Of a stretch of DNA of 64,000 bases, positions 49,128 through 59,231 are shown one piece after another. The position numbers and the translations under genes were made by a program. How positions within the stretch are numbered: position 1 is the stretch's first letter; every line of letters starts with the position of its first letter. The DNA is from Gentiana macrophylla (Eukaryota > Streptophyta > Magnoliopsida > Gentianales > Gentianaceae). The notes under the pieces were generated by a model. That model did no database searches, was not told where the DNA came from, and saw nothing but the letters and a program-made list of their open reading frames with translations. The stretch spans positions 22,157,541 to 22,221,540 of the forward strand of contig CM047814.1 of assembly GCA_026214975.1 (NCBI GenBank), given 5' to 3'.

Positions 49128-51111
49128 CACCAGCAGAGAAACTAGCATTATGTTTGGTACATGCCTCGAGAAAACTAAGGCCTTATTTCCAAGCCCATCC
49201 CATCACGGTAGTGACTGACCAACCGCTAAAGCAGATCCTAGCTAAGCCCGACACGTCGGGCCGACTAGCGAAATGGGTAGTGGAGATGGCTCAATTCGAC
49301 ATCGAGTTTGTGCCTCGGACTGTGGTTAAGGCCTAGGCCTTGGCAAATTTTATAGCTGAAGGAATTTCCATCCAACTTGAGCAAGAGAAGGAAAGCACAG
49401 AGGAACAGTGGACTCTCCAAGTCGATGGGGCGTCAAGCAAAGAGGGGGCAGAAGCAGGACTCCTTCTAATCAGGCCAAAAGGCGAAGAATTCCCTTACGC
49501 CCTTCGATTCGACTTCAAAGCAACAAACAACGAGGCTGAGTATGAGGCTATGATCACAGGTCTGAAACTGGCTTTAAGGTTGGGAGTCGAGAATTTACTA
49601 GTTTACAGCGACTCGCAGTTGGTAGTGAATCATATCAGGGGGGAATATGAAGCCAAGGAAAAAACCATGAAAAGTTACTTAGCAGTAGTACAAGGCCTTA
49701 TACCCATGTTCAAGTCAGTGCAGATCGAGCAGGTCCCCCGAAGTCGGAATAAGAGAGCTGATGCGTTATCCAAACTTGCTTCAAACTTTGTTTCGAGCAG
49801 GAAAGTTCTAGTCGAGCTATTGACCGATAGAAGCTACAAGGAATCAGACGTGCAACCGATCACTCAACAGGCAACATGGATGGATCCAATCGCTCTCTAC
49901 CTTAAGGACGGAATCCTGCCATCCGACAAGGTACAAGCAAGGAAGATCCGACTTCAATCAGCACGGTATGCGTTCTTCGATTCTATCCTTTATCAAAAAT
50001 ATTTTCTAGGACCATGGTTAAGATGTGCATCAGAGGAAGAAGGTGCATATCTCCTGGAAGAAATTCACAGAGCTGAGCTTGTGGAAATCATTGCGGGGCT
50101 AGGATGCTTGCTCGAAAGTGTAAGCTAGCCGGGTATTTTTGGCCGTCGATGCAACGAGATGCGAACAGCCTAGTTCAGAGGTGTAAACCTTGTCAAATCC
50201 ATGACAATATCACCCACCAACAGGCCCAAGAAATGAACGTCATCTCGTCAGCCTGGCCTTTTGATCAGTGGGGTGTCGTCATAGTCGGGCCTCTACCCCG
50301 AGCTCCGGGGAACAATAGATACGTGGTCGTTGCAGTAGACTACTTCACAAAATGGGTCGAAGCCAAAGCTTTGCCCGACATCAGAGCATCGACCATCAAA
50401 AAATTCTTGTGGGTCGATATTTTATGCAGGTACGGAATTCCCTAGGCTTTGATCTCAGATAATGGCACTCAGTTCGAAGACCAAAAAGTTAGAGAATGGT
50501 GCAACGAATATCACATCCGTCAGCGCTTCACCTCAGTAGCTCACCCTCAGGCCAACGGTCAAGTTGAGCAGACTAATCGCCAGATCAAGATAGGGTTAAA
50601 AAAGAGACTAGAAGCCGAAGGTCAAGACTGGGTAGCACAGCTCCCGAGCATCCTATGGTCGTATATGACAACTCCAAATTCTTCGATAGGAGAAACCCCC
50701 TTCTCTCTGGTTTACGGATGTGAGGCGGTAATTCCCGCGGAAGTCGGTATTCCCCCTCCCCAAGTTCTAGCATACAACGTCGAAACCAACGCTCCTGATC
50801 TTCGACACGAAAAAGATAACGTTGAGGAGCGAAGAGAAATAGCTTTAGCTCGGATGACGAGATACAAACAGAAGATCTCGCAGTACTACAACTCAAGGGT
50901 TAAGTACAAATACTTCAAAGTCGGAGATTTGGTCCTCAGAAAGAATGAAGCAAGTCGACAATTAGGTACTAGCAAGTTAGACCCGAATTGGGAAGGCCCG
51001 TATCAGATCCTAAGGGTTCACCCCAAAGGATCCTACCAACTCGGACGAGTAGATAGAACCACGGTTCCTCGACAGTGGCACACTAATAATCTGAGTAAGT
51101 ATTATGTTTAA
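49128..51111 (+). pseudogene. Tat element F pol: RNase H, second RNase H, integrase
   Basis: Starts inside the first RNase H (EKLALCLVHASRKLRPYFQA). A second RNase H follows (WTLQVDGASSKEGAEAGLLL and NNEAEYEAMITGLKLALRLG, YSDSQLVVN), the hallmark of the Tat lineage. Integrase: zinc-binding CKPCQIHDN, core FDQWGVVIVGPLPRAPGN, ISDNGTQFED and HPQANGQVEQTNRQIK, C-terminal YFKVGDLVLRKNEASRQ and LDPNWEGPYQILRV. The first catalytic Asp is replaced by Val (codon GTC at 50278-50280). In-frame TAG stops occur at 49334-49336 and 50443-50445, with a frameshift near 50104-50128. Long open stretches remain (49340-50128, 50449-51111), so inactivation is recent. Confidence 0.88.
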
Positions 51112-51771
51112 TCAAACTTTATCTCGATTTATTCTTGTTTTACGTTTTATAATAAGTCTGTATGACAATTTTATCCTAATAAACATGTCTTTTTCGAGAT
51201 GCTTTTTTGTTTTTTAGGATCCACAGCCTTAACATTATGCGATACAAAGTGTCAAAGGCAATGCAATCGAATACGAGAAGGGGATATCCACAAGTCGGAC
51301 CCTTCAATATAGCCTAAACCAAAACGAGCCTGTAAGGCAAAAATGCTAAGACAGAGGGACGGTTCGCAAAGTCGGACCAAACGCCCATAGCATCGACCTG
51401 ACCATAGAAAAACTAGTCTGAGAGACAAAAACGCTAAGGCAACTAGGTCGATCTCAGTCGGACTAAACTCACAAGTGCAATAAGAACCAAAGGTTCATAA
51501 TACACTTGGGGGGCAACACGACATCGATAAAGCAAACAGCGAACAGGGCCAGAGACCCGACAAGCGAAGAGCTAAAAAACATCAACATGTGAAACATAGC
51601 TAATAAAAAGAAGAAATAACAAGATATCTCAAAAATCAAAGCAAAATTAATGCAAAATAAGGTCAGGCAGACGAGACCAGCCAAGACAAGTCATAGTATG
51701 ATTTTACAGATCAAATTCAAATTATAAAGTTTAGAAGGTCAAATTAAAGTTAAACAAAATTATTACAACAA
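51112..51771. other. Untranslated spacer of Tat element F
   Basis: Lies between the end of pol and the 3' end of the antisense gene, tail to tail. Phrases such as GAGACAAAAACGCTAAGGCA and GGCAAAAATGCTAAGACAG suggest weak duplication of roughly 75 bp near 51330-51450. No coding region. Confidence 0.4.
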
Positions 51772-54012
51772 TCAAGAAGTAGCATCAGGAGTTGGCTCGG
51801 AGATAGGAGGGGTCGGATCGGCATCGGAGGTTGGCTCGGCAACGGGAGCGGAAGTCGAAAGACCATACTTCTGGGCAAGAGATCCCCCTTGTTGGAACTC
51901 CTCACTGTATTGGTCATACAACTTCTCCGCCTCGGTCTCATATAACTGCGGCACAGCGAGTTTGGACACATCGAACTCCGGATAAGCGTCCACAGCCTGA
52001 TTCACTGCCAGAGTAAATCCGCCTATTATGGCCATGCGCATCATCACGGTCAAGTCCTCGTCGAGCTCACTCGACTTGCGATACTCCAGGACCACATCTT
52101 TCTTGGCCGCCTTGACCTGGGAAGGTACTTTCTCCAGCTCGACCCTCAGAGCATCCCTCTCATTTCGAGCATGTGCAACTTCAGTCAAGGAAGCTTTATG
52201 TGCTTGCTGCACCTTCTCGAACTCCGCCGCCAAATCGACCAGTTTCTTATCCAGGGTCTGTCGATCGCTTTGTGCCCTGGTCAAGTCATCAGCGGTGGTA
52301 GACATCGTATCCCGCAACCTTTTCACCTCGACATTCACCTCATGCGTGCGAGTCTCTAATTGGGACTCCAGTCTGGCTATGGCAGCGCTTTTCTTGACAT
52401 TCTCCTCGATCAGCCTGTGCATTTTCTTCTTCAGATCCTCTTCTGCCTCGACTGGCGTAGCCAATCTCTTAGCAGCCTCTTTGCCGAGGTGTTTTGTCTA
52501 GAAAACAACAACAACAAAAATGATATGCGTCATCTAACAGAAATAAATGATGGACAACGATAAAGGTAGGAACAATGGAGCAACTTACCAGGCGACACAG
52601 CTTCCGAAGTGCAGAAGATAGAACTTTGTTCACCATAGTTGCGCTATCTTCGGCAGCCCGGTTCATATCAATCTCAGTTTCGGCAGAGGTGTCACCAACT
52701 TTGGCCTTTTTAGCCTCCCTGCGCTGATCCCGCACTAAGTCGGGCAGGGTTGATCTCTTATTGTGTTGTGCTGTTATGTTCTCGACATTCCCACCGACAG
52801 TTGGTGTTATGTCGACCATGGCCTCGTCGTCCTCATCACGCAGAGAACCATAGCTCGTTAGTGGAGGATCAGCAGACCGAGATCGGGTGTGGGGGTGAGC
52901 AGCAACCGCCGACTCGACCTGAGAAGAGCTCTCTCCTCCGACAGTGGGGGTTGTCCCCTTCTCGATAACTTGGGCAGAAGGAATCGATCGACCACCGAGA
53001 GGCGGAGCTGGCGTACCCTTCAGTTTAGGACTTGAGTGGGATCTGAGATAATCGAGAACTTCCCCACTGCAAAAAGAGAGGACAAATTTAATATCGTCAA
53101 TAATATCAAGTTATAGACTTCGACAAAAAATAAAAACAAAAACACACAGAGAAACATCCTACGGTTCTCCTGATCTTGGGCATGGAGATTCGTATAGGGC
53201 ATCGGCCCCGCCTCTTCTAGATTGGCCAGGTTATATAGAAGGCTCAGATCTCGGGTGGACACCTCGAAACCAAAGCCGTCCAGCGTACGAGCCTCGTGAG
53301 GGGCAGGACCACCATTCAGTTTATCCGACTTCTTGCCCCTCGACCTCCATTGACCTATGTACGGGTTATCTAGGCCGTGACGAATGAAGAAAAATCGAGG
53401 TTTCCAGTCACTGTGTGATAAAGGCCCTTTGGACACAAACTCGTGTCGGTTTGCCCTTCGTTGGAAGGTGTACCAAAGTTTGTCCGGCAGGCCGGTGATC
53501 TTGTAGTAGTAGCGGAAGAGGGGGATCGAAAAGCACACCCCTGCCACTCGACACGCTATTACAAACCCCATCAAAGTCCTAACAGCATTGGGGGCTAATT
53601 GAGACACGTTTATCTCATAGTGATGCAGAAGTGCTACGATGGCCGGGCATAGTGGAAATCTCAATCCACTGGAAAGTTGGGCCTCGTAGATTGTACAGAA
53701 CCCTTCTGGGGGCTCGTCGGCGTATTGATGTTGGCCCGAGGGAAGTTGGATTTCAAATTAGGGACCCACAAGACCAAACCTTTGACGGATTTTGGTAACC
53801 TCATCTAAATAAAGGGCTGTGAGACAACCCTTTAAACCCTTTCCGTCCATCCTGGTAATTAGTTTCTTAGGTTTATTAGGGACATAAGGAGATGAATCTA
53901 CAGGTTCGCCTGAAAGTGGCTGAAGAAGACAATCAGAATGGGTGGACGGCGGAGCTTGATTATGGGAAGGCGATTCACTACCCATATCTAATTCTGTAGC
54001 ACTACTTGACAT
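51772..54012 (-). pseudogene. Antisense extra gene of Tat element F (PF04195 type), nearly open
   Basis: Three exons on the minus strand. Exon 1 (54012-53163) starts MSSSATELDMGSESPSHNQA and has the PF04195-like region LRFPLCPAIVALLHHYEIN, SQLAPNAVRTLMGFVIACRV, with one in-frame TAA at about 53758-53760. Exon 2 (about 53066-52589) is acidic and hydrophilic; its 5' phase needs a 1-nt shift relative to exon 1. Exon 3 (52497-51772, phase 0) is a coiled coil of about 130 residues followed by a conserved tail (ELDEDLTVMMRMAIIGGF). Introns have GT/AG ends (GTAGGATG, GTAAGTTG donors; TTTGCAG, TTCTAG acceptors). The exon order and intron positions match the gene in element A. Role unknown; it may act for the element, and no host function is implied. 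Confidence 0.72.
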
Positions 54013-54423
54013 TGATAAATGCAGAAAGAAGAAGATTGCAAGAAAGTCGCTTACTTGGAATTTGGAGTTTATGCAGATAAGTTTGGCGAAATGATTTCTT
54101 CTCTGGTTTCTCCTCTCCTTTTATGCTTGTAAAAATCTTGAAATGATTTGAAAGGACGTGATTTGAGGGAGTTATAACCCCCCACTAAGCGCAGTAATCA
54201 ACGCAGGGGCGTTACGGTTAATGAAAGATAACGCCTCGCTCTTTGTGCTGAAGATACGGCGTTAGTGCACCATGACGTCACGCCACGATGCTATGATTCG
54301 CTAGGGTTACAGGCGGCAGTATAGTTGTTTCCCACCCAAACAACGACCCAACTCGAAGACGATTCAAACAACAGAATTGACCTCGGTCGACAGGAGTCGC
54401 CTCTCTCAAGTTTGGGGGGCTTA

Positions 54424-54917
54424 TGACGAAACAGGGTTTCACCCCTCCGTGTGTCGTCATACAGTTGGTCCCCGCAATATGAATAAGTACCAAGGTACAC
54501 ATGTCGATGCCCAGACTTGGGGCTACGACGATCGACTCTTAAGCAGTGTAGGATGAGAGTCCCAGCTCGACTACCGCAAGTCGGTTAAGTCGGCGTAGAG
54601 GACAGAGTCCACACCAACTACGAAGGCCCATTATCAGCATGATAACTTGGGCAAGGGGTAAGGCCCATGAAGGTCAAATATGACAATAGCTTAAACCGAC
54701 CTAATATTAGGGTTAGGGCATGCATTATCATGATAAATACCATGATCCAGGAACTACGTAAGGCTTGATTCCTGGACAATTACAGGATATGTAGGCAATC
54801 TAAGACAGGTTCTTAGACTCAGCCGTAAATCTTAAAATCTACAAACACGTTCTTAAGGCATTAGGGTTTTGTGTATTCATCATTAGATTCATTCAGACCC
54901 AGATTACTTAGGTGACA
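54424..54917 (+). repeat. 3' LTR of Tat element F
   Basis: Begins TGACGAAACAGGG after the purine tract and ends GGTGACA, giving TG/CA ends and 494 bp. The segment TGTAGGCAATCTAAGACAGG corresponds to a block in the LTR of element A. Confidence 0.7.
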
Positions 54918-55090
54918 TAATTTGTCATCGTCATTTCAAACTTCGGAACATGTTTTACAGGAGCATGAGCAGTAGTATAATCTTCCATATCATGCTCATC
55001 ATCGTCAAAGTCCAAGTCCCTATAAGTTATACCTTCTTTTGTCGATGCCAACATTGTCAAGGTATAAGTTAGCACCAGTCAGCGTATTGC
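54918..55090 (-). pseudogene. Unrecognised exon-like fragment abutting the Tat F LTR
   Basis: On the minus strand an acidic stretch reads KEGITYRDLDFDDDEHDMED and then HAPVKHVPKFEMT, running into the LTR where it stops. The preceding bases (about 55050-55115) read MGVDDEQGQGNTLTGANLYL in another frame. It looks like coding sequence of a host gene into which element F inserted, but I cannot name the family and the frames do not join without a shift. Confidence 0.3.
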
Positions 55091-55694
55091 CTTGCCCTTG
55101 TTCATCATCCACACCCATTGTCAAGTGGTTAATGATCCTGTTTTTTTTTTCAATTTTCTGCTCTTATGTCTTCAAAACTGGTGCTGTGGTGCTCCCGTTT
55201 TCTTTGCAGCTCAAGCTAAATTCTGGAGGTGGTAGTGCTGTTGATTTAGATAGTTGCAGTTGTAGTTCTTTGCAGATCAGGTTGTTTTGAAGGTGGCTGC
55301 GGGGATTCCTAAGCAGATTATGATGGCTTTGATGGTTGTATGCTGCAGTTGTCGCATAAGCTTTTTTATAACTATGTTAGTTATTTTAAATAGTGGCTGG
55401 AGAGTTATGTTGTAGCTTCTGCTGGGTGCAATTTTCCTTGTCCCATGTTATGTTTTGGCCAAAGCAAGGATGGTCCTGGTGTGAAAACAGCTTTGCTTTT
55501 GTTTTTTCTTGAAAACACTTCTGGTTTTGGCTGCTCATGCTGCAGGAAGAGCACAAGATTGAAGGTCAATAGGGCTGTTGGAGTTTTGCTGTATGAATAC
55601 TAAGGGTTGAGCATGCTATTTTGGAAAACCTTTTTGCAGAAACAGAATGGAAGGCACAAAGACTATTGCAAAAAAAAAAATGAAAAACAGATTT
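55091..55694. other. Unassigned sequence
   Basis: Unusually rich in TTGCAG and TGCTG words on the plus strand and higher in GC than its surroundings, as in old coding sequence, but with no supportable frame or family motif. Confidence 0.35.
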
Positions 55695-56078
55695 TGCTTG
55701 TGATATTGTTGATTATCATCGGGATGAGCTTTGTCCGATAAGCCAAGAAAATGAATTTTCTGAAGATGACTATGTTACTTTGCTTGAGAAATGTTGAGGA
55801 TATGATTGATACCACGTAGTCTTGATACATTATTATCATTATTTTGTACTTTGTTATTACTGTTGTACCCTTGTATGGTGTATATATATACCCACCATTG
55901 TAACACTTTTAACATAATAATACAATACGTCAATTACCACAAGAAAAAAGGGGAAACGGCTGCAGGAAGCAATAAAGACAAGGCTTTAGAATATGGTTAC
56001 GTTACGACCTGGTCGGTGTTTACCAATAGGCCGATCCATCTGACCTTTGGTGGCCCGGTGTTAGAGCGCTCTCTCTAA
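55695..56078 (+). pseudogene. Possible coding remnant split by a solo LTR
   Basis: Before the LTR a frame reads DIVDYHRDELCPISQENEFS and EDDYVTLLEK. After the LTR it can continue in the same frame with GETAAGSNKDKALEYG if the LTR and one TSD copy are ignored. The composition is protein-like and the two halves line up, which suggests that the solo LTR inserted into coding sequence. No family is recognised. Confidence 0.3.
55792..55941 (+). mobile_element. Small solo LTR (150 bp) with 5-bp TSD
   Basis: Starts TGTTGAGGATATGATTG and ends CAATTACCACA, with a TATA-like run GTATATATATACCC. Flanked by the perfect duplication AGAAA (55787-55791 and 55942-55946). The size and ends fit a copia-type miniature (TRIM/SMART-like) element reduced to one LTR by recombination. 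Confidence 0.75.
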
Positions 56079-56141
56079 GACGAACAACTGGCCTCCCCGA
56101 AGGACAAATGTCGGTTAGAGAGGCATGGCCAAAAGATATCA

Positions 56142-56255
56142 ATTATATTGTTGGTATGCACATGCTCAAGGATTCGAAAAGGAAAACAGGATTATATTGT
56201 TGGTATGCACATGCTCAAGGATTCGAAAAGGAAAACAGGATTATATTGTTGGTAT
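56142..56255 (+). repeat. 49-bp tandem duplication
   Basis: Two identical 49-bp units starting ATTATATTGTTGGTATGCAC at 56142 and 56191, then a 16-bp partial third copy from 56240. Perfect identity points to a very recent duplication. Confidence 0.95.
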
Positions 56256-56526
56256 CAAAAAATTGAGGTCTAAATTATTCACGTGTTCAACGGAAGGTTC
56301 AAAGGATCACTAAAGAGAGAATTACACATACTAAGTTGAATGAAAGGACTAATTGTCCGGCTCGAATATGGTTTACGTGTGAATTTTTAGTTGTCGTTAG
56401 TTTTTTCCAATTGGTTGTTTCGGTGAAGTGCACATTGTTGTTGAGTTGGGTGTTTAGGCTAGTAGTTTGGATAGCCTTTTCATATTCTATTGGTTTTGTT
56501 TTTTTTTTCTTGCATCTATCTTTTAT
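56256..56526. other. Unassigned spacer
   Basis: Short AT/GT-rich sequence between the tandem duplication and the hAT element. No supportable feature. Confidence 0.4.
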
Positions 56527-56534
56527 AGTATAGT

Positions 56535-57040
56535 CAGTGGCCGAACCATAAATTTTTCTTATGGTCTTGGAATATAAATCAGAAACTAAAAAAAAATCCG
56601 GGTGATTTTGATATATAAACTATGATTTTTTCAGTAGTAGTGCTTGGTATAAACTGAAAGGCTAAAAAAAATCCAGAGTGGTCTTGCTATATAAACTGCA
56701 AAAGCTAAAAAAAATGCTGGGTGATTTTGATATATAAACTGCAATTTTTTCGTAGTGGTTTTGGTATATAATCTGAAAGGCTAAAAAAATCCAGAAGCTG
56801 CTCTTATATATAAATAAAAAATTAAAAAAATGCCAGTAGCGAGATTTGAACCTACAACATACAATTATTGAGACTAAAAAATGTTTGTTCTTAAACCACT
56901 AAGACAATTAGTAATTTTTGTAAGGAAAAGACACATCGCATACTAATATTAACACTAATACTAATAAAATAATAAATATTTATTTTTTGGTTTTTTTTCT
57001 CCAAAATTTGGGGTGGTCCCCTAGGATAGGTCCGCCCCTG
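56535..57040. mobile_element. Second hAT-type non-autonomous element
   Basis: Left end CAGTGGCCGAACC; right end in reverse complement CAGGGGCGGACC. Flanks AGTATAGT (56527-56534) and AGTATAGC (57041-57048) are an 8-bp TSD with one change. The left half has internal repeats built on AAATCCGGGTGATTTTGATA and CTGAAAGGCTAAAAAAA. The right half contains a tRNA-like segment. No protein is encoded. Confidence 0.8.
56833..56913 (-). other. tRNA-like segment inside the second hAT element
   Basis: On the minus strand GTCTTAGTGGTTTAAG (A-box-like) is followed about 40 nt later by GTAGGTTCAAATCTCGCTAC (a T-arm with B box GGTTCAAATCT). The central part is AT-rich and the acceptor stem is poor, so it is not a functional tRNA. 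Confidence 0.5.
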
Positions 57041-57048
57041 AGTATAGC

Positions 57049-57613
57049 GTCTTGATAGACTTTATAAATAAATCCGTTTATGTTATAAAAAATTATAAAT
57101 TTTAACAAAATACCACTAGAATCTCAATTGTCTTTGATGGTATATATTTCATAACTATACTTACCATCCAACAGGGAAATTTTATTGCGGGCTAGTGAAA
57201 AAAAATGAGGAAGGGGCATCGGAGTGGGGTATGCTTTGATTTTGTGAATGTGATTTTTTTCAATGATATTTTTCAGTAAATAAATTAAATTTTAAAACAA
57301 TATGTGTCGTTTCAAATTTCAATTTTATGGATGTCCCGAAGGGACAAATTTTAATACAATATATGATTCTACAAAAATGTGGTTTAAAATAAATATTGAG
57401 AGATGAATGAGGTGCTATGTATTTCGGACGATTTTTTGAGAGATGAATGAGGTACAATGTGTTATTCATCATATTTTTTTTCTTCTCTTTCATATAATAG
57501 AAATATGTATCGAGTAAAAATAAGAGTAGATATAGTTGCACAATAAAACTGTGACAACAAACTACACGAAACAGTTTTACATTTTACACCATTAATCGTG
57601 GTGTGAGGCTTAA
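57049..57613. other. Intergenic DNA
   Basis: AT-rich. A short direct repeat GAGAGATGAATGAGGT occurs near 57397 and 57438. No gene is visible. Confidence 0.4.
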
Positions 57614-57901
57614 AGCACTTGCAGTAGATACCGTAAATGTTTCAAAAACTGTATTTTAGAGATTTCAAATGAAAAAATAACACTGCATCAGATGCTCTAT
57701 TTTTCACTGTAAAATACAGAGTCTGTAAATATTCCTTTACATCTACAGTATTTATCCAGATTATGTAAATTTTCTTTTATATTTACCGTATTTTGTAAAA
57801 TAAAAATATGATGCATTTTATCTAACAATTCTGTAAACTAGAAAAATGCATATTTAATACTGTAAAATAGAATATTTATTTAGAGGATCTGATGCAAGTG
57901 G
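57614..57901. mobile_element. Possible MITE
   Basis: Ends GCACTTGCAGTAGAT and, reversed, CCACTTGCATCAGATCC form imperfect inverted repeats. Interior copies of CTGTAAAATA / TATTTTGTAAA on both strands suggest a foldback element. No clear TSD. Confidence 0.4.
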
Positions 57902-58061
57902 CGTCATATAGATCAATTTTTTAAAAGTTGTTTTATGTATTTTATTATGTGACAAACATTTTCCTATAAATAAAAGAGTTTATATACGACAATTTTTTCC
58001 ATCAAAACATTTTGGTTGTTTTTCTTTCCATAATAGACTTTTCTTGTCATTTTTGTATGAG

Positions 58062-58222
58062 TAATGATACGGCACACAGTTGTGTCACAACGAATGACAC
58101 AACGGTGATATGTACCGTCGATCAGGTTAGATTTACATTTGATCAATTTAGACACATTATTATCAACGACACATACCACCGTTGTATCACTCGTTGTGGC
58201 ATACGTTGTACCCGTATCATTA
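58062..58222. mobile_element. 161-bp foldback MITE with TA flanks
   Basis: The two halves are imperfect inverted copies: TAATGATACGG at the left and CCGTATCATTA at the right, with GACACAACGGTGATATGT answered by ACATACCACCGTTGTATC. With TA as TSD the element starts ATGATACGG. This fits a small mariner-type or similar MITE, but the family is not certain. Confidence 0.6.
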
Positions 58223-58740
58223 GTCTTTTTGTATTTATTTTTTGTTTCCGCAACAGAATAGTTATTTTGTATTGCATGTCGAGGGTAATAAAATTTAGTT
58301 ATTTATATTTATTTATTATCTAGAAAAATTGCACTACAACTACAAGTGCACCAGAAGAGTGGACGGAATAATATATTTTTTTTATTTAATTGAAAGTGAA
58401 TAAATATCTTTTGGAGGGAAGGAATAGAGGTTCGGCAGCTTTTTAGAATTTTCCCTCCATTATGCACCTTCTTTTACCTTATTTTTCAAACAAAAAAAAT
58501 GGACCAACCAGAAGCTGACACATGGCAGGGTGCACCATGGAGATAGAACTTCTCCTAAAACCATAAGGAAAATGTTATATGCACTACATATTTGTGTAGT
58601 GCACTTTCCACAACAAGTGTAGTTTTTATTGATTAAAATGAATAATAAAATGTTGTGGTGGGTCCTTACAAAATGAATGGTATTGATTATGTTGTGTAGG
58701 ATGTTGTGGTTAGATGAGTAGTGGATGTATCACTACTCAA

Positions 58741-59140
58741 ATCATAAGCACGAGGATCACCTCATGTGGGAAATTATTGTGTGGTGAGGGAATTTGGAGT
58801 GAAGTGACGGGTGAAACGATCAGAACGACACAGTTTAAATAAAGAATGAAATTGTGTGATTGTGAGGTCTCCACAACGGTGTCTCCATACGTGTGAAGAC
58901 ACCACACAATAATTTCCCACCTCATGTGTTCTTGTAACCGTTGGATATTCTACAAGGATTGCCACCGTGTCAATGCATAATTTGTAGATCTTGTATTCGA
59001 CATTCTGTATCTTTTCAAGTTGGTAAATAAAAAATTATAAAACCTCTAAAATCTTAAGAACGGGGATCGCCTCATGTGTGCTTCTAACCGTTGGATATTC
59101 TACCAGGATTGCCACCGTGTCAACGCAATAATTTGTAGAT
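58741..59140 (+). repeat. Tandem duplication upstream of the small gene
   Basis: The block around ACCGTTGGATATTCTACAAG (near 58937) recurs as ACCGTTGGATATTCTACCAG (near 59088), with matching sequence on both sides (CACCTCATGTG/CGCCTCATGTG; TTGCCACCGTGTCAA). The period is about 151 bp. Copy 1 is interrupted by a 151-bp MITE (58768-58918); copy 2 is not. Confidence 0.85.
58768..58918. mobile_element. 151-bp Mutator-type MITE with perfect TIR and TSD
   Basis: Terminal inverted repeats GGGAAATTATTGTGTGGTG and CACCACACAATAATTTCCC are perfect over 19 bp. The 9-bp duplication ACCTCATGT flanks it (58759-58767, 58919-58927). The uninterrupted version of the target, CGCCTCATGTGTGC, is present at about 59070 in the second copy of the local duplication. 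Confidence 0.9.
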
Positions 59141-59171
59141 CTGTTTTATTTTTACCCATATCCCTTGTCTT

Positions 59172-59178
59172 TATAAAT
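59172..59178 (+). promoter_or_regulatory. Candidate TATA box of the small gene
   Basis: TATAAAT about 54 bp before the ATG at 59232; transcription from about 30 bp downstream would give a 5' UTR of about 25-30 nt. Confidence 0.5.
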
Positions 59179-59231
59179 TCAAACACAATTCATACGCCGG
59201 TATCATTCAGTTTTTCTTCTGGCTGAAAATA

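Larger units (their letters stand above)
49128..54917 (+). mobile_element. Ty3/gypsy Tat-lineage element F (plus, 5'-truncated)
   Basis: From left to right: first RNase H, a second (archaeal-type) RNase H typical of the Tat lineage, integrase, a spliced antisense gene (54012-51772), purine tract AAGTTTGGGGGGCTTA and the 3' LTR (54424-54917). Gag, protease and reverse transcriptase are missing because the inverted Athila LTR joins at 49128. Same family as element A, but a separate copy in opposite orientation. Confidence 0.82.

Noticed and set aside
52028..52501. 157-codon plus-strand open frame opposite the coiled-coil exon of element F
   Set aside because: It is the shadow of the minus-strand antisense gene, which has the homologous counterpart in element A.
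24943..54917. Endogenous pararetrovirus
   Set aside because: The pol fragments include integrase and Tat/Athila-type features, LTRs, PBS and TSDs; no movement-protein or pararetroviral coat motif is seen.
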